A stretch of DNA of 64,000 nucleotides from Desulfofustis limnaeus (lineage in GTDB: Bacteria; Desulfobacterota; Desulfobulbia; Desulfobulbales; Desulfocapsaceae): the NCBI RefSeq assembly GCF_023169885.1, contig NZ_AP025516.1, positions 992,001 to 1,056,000 on the forward strand. The letters are read 5' to 3'. Positions 58,594 through 64,000 of this stretch are shown in pieces. The stretch's first letter is position 1. Each line of letters begins with the position of its first letter. Both the position numbers and the translations under genes were made by a program. The notes under the pieces are model-generated. The model made no database searches and was not told the DNA's origin. It saw only the letters and a program-made list of their open reading frames with translations.

Positions 58594-59850
58594 TCAGATG
58601 CCAAAATCAAATGATGCCGCGCGGCTTCGTCGCGAGGCGCTCTTGCCGCGCTGTCGCGGCGCACTTTTCTGCGGCCGCTTTGCCTGCCGGGGTGTCTGCT
58701 CCGCTGGTCCGGCCGGTTTGGTCGTCGCCGTCTCATACGAGTGGTGCCGGTAGGACAGATGGGCCCCGAGGCTTCGTTCCAACCGTGCGGCCAAGTGCCC
58801 GTTGTCCTCGGCGATGAAGCTGATGGCCTCGCCGTTATGCTGTGCCCGCCCGGTCCGGCCGGTGCGATGGGTGTAAGTTTCGGCGGTCTCCGGCATGTCG
58901 AAGTTGATGATATGCGAGATCTCCGAGACGTCGATACCGCGGGAAGCGATATCGGTGGCCACTAGAATGGTATAGGAACCGTCTTTAAAGCCGTTCAACG
59001 CCTGCTGCCGTTTCTGCTGGGAGAGGTTGCCCTGCAATGAGGTCGCCCGAAGGCCGGAGGTTTCCAGTTGGCGAGCCAGGTTCTTGGCTTTGTGCTTGGT
59101 TCGGGTGAAGACAATGGCCGATCGTACCCCTTCGTTGTTGAGCACGTCCCGCAGCAGCGCCACCTTGTCCTGCTGCGCCACCCGCATGAACACATGGGAG
59201 ATGGTGGCAATGGCCTTGGTGTGGTCGATCTGGACGGTCACCGGCGCAGAGAGGATGGCCTCCACCAGAGCGCGGATTTCGGCCGGCATGGTGGCGGAAA
59301 AGACCAGGTTCTGTCGCTGTTTTGGCAGCAGTTTGATGATCCGCCGGATATCCGGCAGGAAACCGCGATCAAACATATGATCCGCTTCGTCAAGGACAAG
59401 GGTGCGGATGTTGGTCAGGGTGAGCGCCCCTTCCTGAACGAGGTCGAGCAGTCGGCCGGGACAGGCCACGACACTGTCGATGCCGCTTCTGATGCGGGCA
59501 ATTTGCCCTGCCTTGCCGACGCCACCATAAAAGACAGCACTGCGCAAGCCGGTGCGAGCTGCCAGTTTGTTGATATAGTCGTTGGTCTGCTCGGCCAGTT
59601 CCCTGGTCGGAGAGATGATCAATGCCCGTGGTCCGGGTGTTGGCTTGCCCGTCCGCTCCAGCAGTCTTTGTAAGATCGGCAGGACGAAAGCGGCAGTCTT
59701 GCCGGTACCGGTCTGGGCCAGGCCCAGCAGGTCGCGGCCGTCAAGAACAGGGCCGATGGCCGCCTCTTGGATGGGGGTTGGCACGGTGTAACCACAGGCT
59801 TGTAAATTGGCCTGCAGTTGATGATGCAAGGGGAATGCGGTGAAACTCAT
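58594..59850 (-). CDS. rhlE: DEAD-box RNA helicase, RhlE-like
   Basis: A 418-residue ATP-dependent RNA helicase. All core motifs are present: Q motif, [43 protein letters not shown] and HRTGRTGR. The last 55 residues are a basic Lys/Arg/Pro tail as in RhlE proteins. AGGAG precedes the ATG. An RRM-protein gene lies 205 bp upstream and csp follows. Confidence 0.93.
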   Translation of the reverse strand: MSFTAFPLHHQLQANLQACGYTVPTPIQEAAIGPVLDGRDLLGLAQTGTGKTAAFVLPILQRLLERTGKPTPGPRALIISPTRELAEQTNDYINKLAARTGLRSAVFYGGVGKAGQIARIRSGIDSVVACPGRLLDLVQEGALTLTNIRTLVLDEADHMFDRGFLPDIRRIIKLLPKQRQNLVFSATMPAEIRALVEAILSAPVTVQIDHTKAIATISHVFMRVAQQDKVALLRDVLNNEGVRSAIVFTRTKHKAKNLARQLETSGLRATSLQGNLSQQKRQQALNGFKDGSYTILVATDIASRGIDVSEISHIINFDMPETAETYTHRTGRTGRAQHNGEAISFIAEDNGHLAARLERSLGAHLSYRHHSYETATTKPAGPAEQTPRQAKRPQKSAPRQRGKSASRRSRAASFDFGI

Positions 59851-60055
59851 GAAAGCTCCTGATGATGCTGGGTGAAATCCGGGTCGGTAGTCCCACCCGT
59901 ATCGTGTTGTAAGGGAATGCCCTGAGGGCAAGATGTCTCGTAACCGTTTGGAATAAAAGTATCTGCTGCCGTTCTGGCGGGAATTCCGGGTCAGCGCAGT
60001 CGGCCGCAGTCGGCCGTGCGTCTAGCTCGTTTCTGTGTCAGGGAATGGCGGAGAA

Positions 60056-60319
60056 TTATCTTCTGCCCCGCGTCTTCTTTTTCGGCTTTGCCTCGTTGCA
60101 GACCAACTGACGGCTCTTGTAGACCCGTTTATTGAGGTCTTCCATCGCCTGCTGGCCGCCGGACCGGTCTGCCATCTCTACGAAAGCAAACCCCTTGGGC
60201 CGGCCGGTAAACTGGTCCAGGACCAGGTTCATCTCAACGACTTCACCGTGCGGGGTGAGCATACCGCGCAAATCAGTCTCGTTAATATCATACGGCAGAT
60301 TGCCGATAAAGAGTTTCAT
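60056..60319 (-). CDS. RRM-type RNA-binding protein
   Basis: An 87-residue protein consisting of one RNA recognition motif (residues 1-75) and a short basic tail (KPKKKTRGRR). RNP-2 is LFIGNL and RNP-1 is KGFAFVEM. Such proteins in bacteria are often cold-induced RNA chaperones. A purine-rich GAGAAAAGGG precedes the ATG. Confidence 0.93.
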   Translation of the reverse strand: MKLFIGNLPYDINETDLRGMLTPHGEVVEMNLVLDQFTGRPKGFAFVEMADRSGGQQAMEDLNKRVYKSRQLVCNEAKPKKKTRGRR

Positions 60320-60487
60320 CCCTTTTCTCCAGGGGCTGCGATCAGCAAGAATCTCTATCGGCAACAAAAAAGAAGGCTACAAGATAGATGGCATCAGACG
60401 CTGTGCGTGATCCGTGGGTGAAATGTCATCACTGAGACGACACCATAACCGCTTTCGTGAGAAATACAAGAAGAAAATGAAATAATA

Positions 60488-60518
60488 AACCGGGGCCCCG
60501 TCGATCGGGGCCCCGGTT
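60488..60518 (-). terminator. Rho-independent terminator of the twin small genes
   Basis: A 13-bp perfect stem AACCGGGGCCCCG with a 5-nt loop is followed on the minus strand by TTATTATTTC, 28 bp past the stop of the downstream twin. Confidence 0.8.
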
Positions 60519-60545
60519 GGGGAAGGCTATGCCAGCGCGGGTTCT

Positions 60546-60716
60546 TTACCAGCGCTCGGTTCCGACGATATCACTGACGTCGAGGCAGTTGGCCTTTTCC
60601 TCTGCGGTCAGGTCTTCCTTGGCCTTGATCTTGCCTTTCAGGTCGTCGGCGTAGCAAGCGTATTCCTTGCCGTTTTTGTCCCTGATCCAGACCAGCGATT
60701 CATATCCACCTTTCAT
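60546..60716 (-). CDS. Small protein, twin 2 (56 aa)
   Basis: A 56-residue protein beginning MKGGYESLVWIRDKNGKEY and ending CLDVSDIVGTERW. It shares about two-thirds of its residues with the protein encoded just upstream, including the N- and C-terminal blocks and two cysteines (residues 21 and 44); the middle differs. AAGGAG precedes the ATG. No known family is recognised. The strict conservation of both ends in the duplicate supports a real gene. Confidence 0.8.
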   Translation of the reverse strand: MKGGYESLVWIRDKNGKEYACYADDLKGKIKAKEDLTAEEKANCLDVSDIVGTERW

Positions 60717-60772
60717 GGCTTTTCTCCTTGTGCGTGTTTTGTATGTGGCTCATGGCCATCTCTACATTTTAT

Positions 60773-60943
60773 TTACCACCGTTCGGTGCCGACGATCTCG
60801 CTGACATCCAAGCAGCGGGATCTATCTGTTTCGTTCAGCAATCCCTTGACTGCATCGTTGCTTTTTATATCGTCTGCATAGCAGGCGTACTCTTTACCGT
60901 TGTTATCTTTGATCCAGACGATCGATTCGTAACCACCTTTCAT
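60773..60943 (-). CDS. Small protein, twin 1 (56 aa)
   Basis: The first of two tandem paralogues, also 56 residues: MKGGYESIVWIKDNNGKEY at the start and CLDVSEIVGTERW at the end. TGGAGGG precedes the ATG. The 56-bp spacer to twin 2 and the shared terminator suggest one transcript. The frame is open far upstream, but only from this ATG does it match the twin. Confidence 0.8.
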   Translation of the reverse strand: MKGGYESIVWIKDNNGKEYACYADDIKSNDAVKGLLNETDRSRCLDVSEIVGTERW

Positions 60944-61090
60944 GATACCCTCCATTTTGGTGTTGGTTGGTGTTAGGTCAAAGGTAAGGCTCGATTGAGC
61001 GTGCATCAATAGATGAATAAGGGTAGTATAGTGGTAGTTAATACTATTATAATCGTTCAACCGCTCACGCCGGATATCCGCGACCAGGGA

Positions 61091-61270
61091 GGCGAAGGGT
61101 AGTGCTGGAAAACGCCTCGCGAAGGCCCGCCGCCACGCCACAGCAGGCCCGCAGGGTTGCGGGCAGGACGTCCACAACTGACGGCAGGCCACGGATAGCC
61201 TGGCTGCCAGCCGTGACGTGACGGCGATGGGGACGAAGTGCAGTGTTTGGAAGCACTACCCTTTGCCGGT
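61091..61270 (+). repeat. Structured repeat R1, copy C
   Basis: The third R1 copy. Its closing helix is GGCGAAGGGTAGTGCT paired to its complement with one G-U, then a GGA/GGA loop and AAACGC/GTGTTT. Several stem positions differ from copy A on both arms at once. It lies upstream of the PAS-LuxR gene in a 393-bp spacer without other genes. Confidence 0.8.
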
Positions 61271-61336
61271 TTCTTCGCCGGTAACTCGGAGAGGTACGCT
61301 TCCGGATAAACCACCCTTATGTACCGATGGTGTCCC

Positions 61337-62218
61337 ATGAACTCAGCAGCACTTACGGTCTGGCAGGTTGCTCTCGACTCCATTTCCGCCCATGTGGCGA
61401 TTCTCGATCATAACGGGCTGATCCTGGAGACGAACCGGGCCTGGAGGGAGTTCGGCACCCAGAACGGCATCACCATCGAACCCTCCTGTATCGGCCTTAA
61501 TTACCTGGAAACCTGCGATCGGGCGAGCCGTGAGCCGTTCGACGAATCAACGGTCATTGCCGCTGGAATTCGGCAGGTGATTCGCGGTGAGATCCAGGAA
61601 TTCTTCATCAATTACCCTTGCCATTCACCCGATGAAGAGCGCTGGTTCGCCCTGCGTGTGGTGCGTTTTCGCGAACCCAACGCCAACAAGGTGATCATGT
61701 CGCACGAGAACATCACGCCGCTGATGAAGGCACAGCGCACGCTGGCCGAGCGCGAACAGGCCATCCGTGAACAGGCGGAGAAGCTAGAAGAGACCAATAT
61801 CGCCCTGAGAGTGTTGTTGGACCATCGCCAGAAGGATCGGATACGGCTCGAGGAGGACATGCTGGCCAACATCCGCACCTTGATCCTGCCCTATGTCCAG
61901 GAGTTGATGGAGCGGCCGCTGCCAAAGCGGGAGCGAACGGTGGTGGAGATCATCGAGGAGCGGCTCAACGAGATCACCGCCCCCTTCCTCAACCGCCTGA
62001 CCTCGTTACACCAGCAGTTGACGCCCCAGGAGATAAAGGTGGCGACCATGGTGCGGGAGGGGCGTAGCAGTGAAGAGATGGCCGATGTACTGTTGATCAG
62101 TAAGGCTGCCGTGGATTTTCACCGCAAACAGATCCGCAAGAAACTCGGGATGACCGGTACCGGTAGAAACTTGCGGTCATATCTGTTATCTCTGCAAACA
62201 CAGGAGGAGGTATCATGA
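61337..62218 (+). CDS. PAS-LuxR transcriptional regulator
   Basis: A 293-residue regulator. A PAS domain (about 10-120), a coiled coil (about 120-165) and a C-terminal LuxR-type helix-turn-helix (about 225-280: LTPQEIKVATMVREGRSSEEMA) follow in order. The HTH recognition segment SKAAVDFHRKQIRKKLG is typical. No strong Shine-Dalgarno precedes either this ATG or one six codons upstream. A glutaredoxin-like gene follows after 21 bp, so it probably regulates or is co-expressed with that redox pair. Confidence 0.88.
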   Translation: MNSAALTVWQVALDSISAHVAILDHNGLILETNRAWREFGTQNGITIEPSCIGLNYLETCDRASREPFDESTVIAAGIRQVIRGEIQEFFINYPCHSPDEERWFALRVVRFREPNANKVIMSHENITPLMKAQRTLAEREQAIREQAEKLEETNIALRVLLDHRQKDRIRLEEDMLANIRTLILPYVQELMERPLPKRERTVVEIIEERLNEITAPFLNRLTSLHQQLTPQEIKVATMVREGRSSEEMADVLLISKAAVDFHRKQIRKKLGMTGTGRNLRSYLLSLQTQEEVS

Positions 62219-62239
62219 TCCGGACACGGAGGGTCCCCC

Positions 62240-62497
62240 ATGGCTGAACCGAGGGTACGTTTGCTGGTTTTGTCGACCTGCCTGCAGTGCAAGGCGCTGC
62301 AGGAGCTGCTCAAGGCGAACGACATCGCCTACGAGACCACGGTAGTCGACCTGATGCTCAAGGATGAACGCGAGGAATTATTCCGCCAGATGGCTCCCTA
62401 TAATGAAAAGAAGGCCTTTCCGGTGACCTTTATCGGGGATAAGGCCATCATCGGGTTTCAGAGACAATTGATCATGGAAGAGCTGGGGTTGAACTGA
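62240..62497 (+). CDS. Glutaredoxin-like protein
   Basis: An 85-residue thioredoxin-fold protein with the redox motif CLQC (about residues 14-17) and the cis-Pro segment FPVTFIG. GGAGGG precedes the ATG. Its stop overlaps the start of the reductase-like gene (TGATG), so both are made together and probably act as carrier and reductase. Confidence 0.88.
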   Translation: MAEPRVRLLVLSTCLQCKALQELLKANDIAYETTVVDLMLKDEREELFRQMAPYNEKKAFPVTFIGDKAIIGFQRQLIMEELGLN

Positions 62498-62823
62498 TGG
62501 ACGTTGAGCAGCTGTATGAGCAACTGAGAAAAATCAACGAGCCCAAGGGCTATTTCTTCAATCGCGACCGGGAGCAGACGTTCTTTCTGCTGCAGGGGCT
62601 GTTGACCAACCGAAAGCGTTACGGCTACATGTGCTGCCCGTGTCGCCTGGCCAAAGAGGATCGTCAGGCGGATAGCGACATCATCTGTCCCTGCGCCTAT
62701 CGGGAAGCCGATGTCAAGGAGTACGGCAGCTGTTATTGCGGACTCTACGTCTCCCAGGCCTTCAACGACGGGACCATCGAGCCTGTCTACGTGCCGGAAC
62801 GGCGTCCGGCCGAGCGCTGCTAG
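62497..62823 (+). CDS. Ferredoxin:thioredoxin reductase catalytic-subunit-like protein
   Basis: A 108-residue protein with the cysteine array of FTR-beta: CCPCR, then CPC fourteen residues on, then CYC twelve residues later. These would hold a 4Fe-4S cluster beside a redox disulfide. FTR passes ferredoxin electrons to thioredoxin-type proteins; here the likely partner is the glutaredoxin-like protein encoded immediately upstream. The stop overlaps the 3' end of the hydrolase gene on the other strand. Confidence 0.88.
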   Translation: MDVEQLYEQLRKINEPKGYFFNRDREQTFFLLQGLLTNRKRYGYMCCPCRLAKEDRQADSDIICPCAYREADVKEYGSCYCGLYVSQAFNDGTIEPVYVPERRPAERC

Positions 62824-63818
62824 TCCGGCGGCCGATTCTCGCCCACCTGCTCGTCGAGAAAGGCCGCGGTTCGCTGTTCCGACCAGTAGGCCGTCTCTCG
62901 CCATTTTCCCATGAAACCCACATGGCCCCCGTATGGGGGGATTTCCAGAAAAAGGGTGGCGCTGGCCCGAGCCAGTGCGACCGGGTAACAGGAGACGGCC
63001 AGGAAGGGATCGTCCAGGGCCTGGACGAGCAAGGTCGGCACGTCGATAAACGGCAGGAACTGCAGACTGGCGCATCGCTCATAATAGTCGGCAGCATCCC
63101 GGAAACCGTGGAGCGGCGCCGTATAGCGATCGTCGAAGGGGGCGAAGGTGGTCATCTGGTCGAGGCCCTGGAGGTCGATCAGCTCCGGGAACCGGAGCGC
63201 CTTTTCGCGAATCTTCTCTTTCAGGCTGCGCATGAAGTAGCGCATGTAGATGCGGTTCTGCGGGCCGTTCATCACCGCCGCCGCATCCGCCAGGTGACAG
63301 GGGACGGAAAACACCACCGCTGCCCGGACCTGGGCAGGGACGAGTCCGGGGGCCTCGCCCAGGTACTTCAAGGTCTGGTTGCCGCCCATGCTGAAGCCGA
63401 CCAGCACCGCGGTCCGGTAGCCCCCAGCCTGCAGACCATGAGTGAGGACGGTGTGCAGATCGTCGGTAACGCCCGAATGATAGAGGCGTGGCAGGCGGTT
63501 CGGTTCACCTGAGCAGCCGCGAAAGCTCCAGCACAGGACATCCCAGCCCCGTCCACTCAGACAGCGCGCCATCCCCAGCGGGTATTTTTTGCGGGCATGG
63601 CCTTCCAGGCCGTGGCTGACAATGGCAAGTCCCCGGGGAAGCCGCCCGACGCACCGGTGCCAGTCGAGATCGAGGAAATCGCCGTCCAGGGTGTCGATCC
63701 TTTCGCTGAGCGGCTGCACCTGCGGGGAGCGGCGAAAAAGGGTGGGGTAGATGGTCTGCAGGTGGCCGCTGGTGAAAGGAAACGGCGGCCGATAGTCGGG
63801 CGGGGGAAGCAGCGGCAT
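62820..63818 (-). CDS. Alpha/beta hydrolase, YheT-like
   Basis: A 332-residue hydrolase of the YheT/EMB8 group. FTSGHLQTIYPTLFRR is the family N-terminus, the nucleophile Ser lies in GFSMGGN, the acid in ALDDPF, and the His in GGHVGF. The substrate is unknown, probably an ester. It starts 3 bp after an incomplete gene on the same strand. Confidence 0.9.
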   Translation of the reverse strand: MPLLPPPDYRPPFPFTSGHLQTIYPTLFRRSPQVQPLSERIDTLDGDFLDLDWHRCVGRLPRGLAIVSHGLEGHARKKYPLGMARCLSGRGWDVLCWSFRGCSGEPNRLPRLYHSGVTDDLHTVLTHGLQAGGYRTAVLVGFSMGGNQTLKYLGEAPGLVPAQVRAAVVFSVPCHLADAAAVMNGPQNRIYMRYFMRSLKEKIREKALRFPELIDLQGLDQMTTFAPFDDRYTAPLHGFRDAADYYERCASLQFLPFIDVPTLLVQALDDPFLAVSCYPVALARASATLFLEIPPYGGHVGFMGKWRETAYWSEQRTAAFLDEQVGENRPPD

Positions 63819-63821
63819 GGT

Positions 63822-64000
63822 TCAGGTGCCGGTGCCGGCAATCCGGGCTGCCCCGGGCCCGGCCAGGGGCAGCAAGCGGTGCGGCAACTCCTCGGCCGAG
63901 AATGGCAGAAACGAGAACAGGTGCCGTTCTAGTTCCTGGCATCTCCTGAAATTCTCCCTGATCCGCTGCTCGACGGCCGGCAGGTTGCCGGAGTAGCGGT
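63822..64000 (-). CDS. C-terminal fragment of an unidentified protein
   Basis: The last 58 codons of a gene that enters from the right edge. The visible peptide (RYSGNLPAVEQRIRENFRRC, later LFSFLPFSAEELPHRL) is charged and helical. The stop is 3 bp before the hydrolase ATG. The family cannot be told from this fragment. Confidence 0.6.
   Translation of the reverse strand, partial: RYSGNLPAVEQRIRENFRRCQELERHLFSFLPFSAEELPHRLLPLAGPGAARIAGTGT

Overview
The window reads as part of the chromosome of a GC-rich anaerobic bacterium. The best fit is a sulfate- or sulfur-metabolising Desulfobacterota (Desulfobulbales-like). The pointers are multihaem c-type cytochromes (NrfA, a five-haem class III-type cytochrome), a HybA/HybB-type membrane oxidoreductase, indolepyruvate:ferredoxin oxidoreductase, a rubredoxin-type domain, a TRAP transporter and several sigma-54 activators. 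No 16S rRNA or dsr gene is present, so the assignment is an inference.

1-13.3 kb: the end of nrfA, then a complete histidine-utilisation island. hutU-hutI (minus) and hutH-hutC (plus) diverge. A second minus-strand operon carries bifunctional ftcD, a DctPQM TRAP transporter and a HisC-like aminotransferase. Four identical TGTATATACA palindromes, two in each control region, tie both units to the GntR-family repressor HutC. The route is histidine, urocanate, imidazolonepropionate, formiminoglutamate, then glutamate plus a one-carbon unit on tetrahydrofolate.

13.7-21.8 kb: tRNA-Cys, then housekeeping genes: rnc, a radical SAM enzyme, an ABC-F ATPase, a membrane-anchored rubredoxin, an AspC-type aminotransferase, an aldo/keto reductase and a HAD phosphatase.

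21.7-32.9 kb: a respiratory/stress locus on the minus strand. A histidine kinase, a membrane PAS protein and an NtrC-type regulator precede an operon of a relict IS1595-type protein, ftsH, a pentahaem cytochrome, a HybA-like ferredoxin and a HybB/NrfD-like protein that carries an in-frame TGA. Three ACAC-N2-GTGT dyads and a -24/-12 promoter lie between regulator and operon. A second -24/-12 promoter precedes two small membrane-protein genes.

33.1-44.9 kb: an arylpyruvate/aromatic amino-acid cluster: a CBS-ACT protein, iorA-iorB, paaK, an ACT protein, livKHMGF and a second paaK. rph, a flavin-binding NimA-like protein and glyA follow.

47.5-64 kb: mixed genes. They include an A-type Fe-S protein, a GAF/sigma-54 regulator, a MarR-flavodoxin pair, a CBS protein, a ComEA-like protein, a protein with a degraded P-loop, a PHP phosphatase, a FrnE-like DsbA, a DsrE protein, an RNA module (csp, rhlE, RRM protein), twin 56-residue proteins, and a redox set (PAS-LuxR regulator, glutaredoxin-like protein, ferredoxin:thioredoxin-reductase-like protein).

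Two dispersed repeat families stand out. R1 (about 175 nt, three copies) has a closing helix that covaries between copies, with its wobble pairs falling as G-U on one strand only, as expected of a structured RNA. R2 (about 146 nt) occurs twice.
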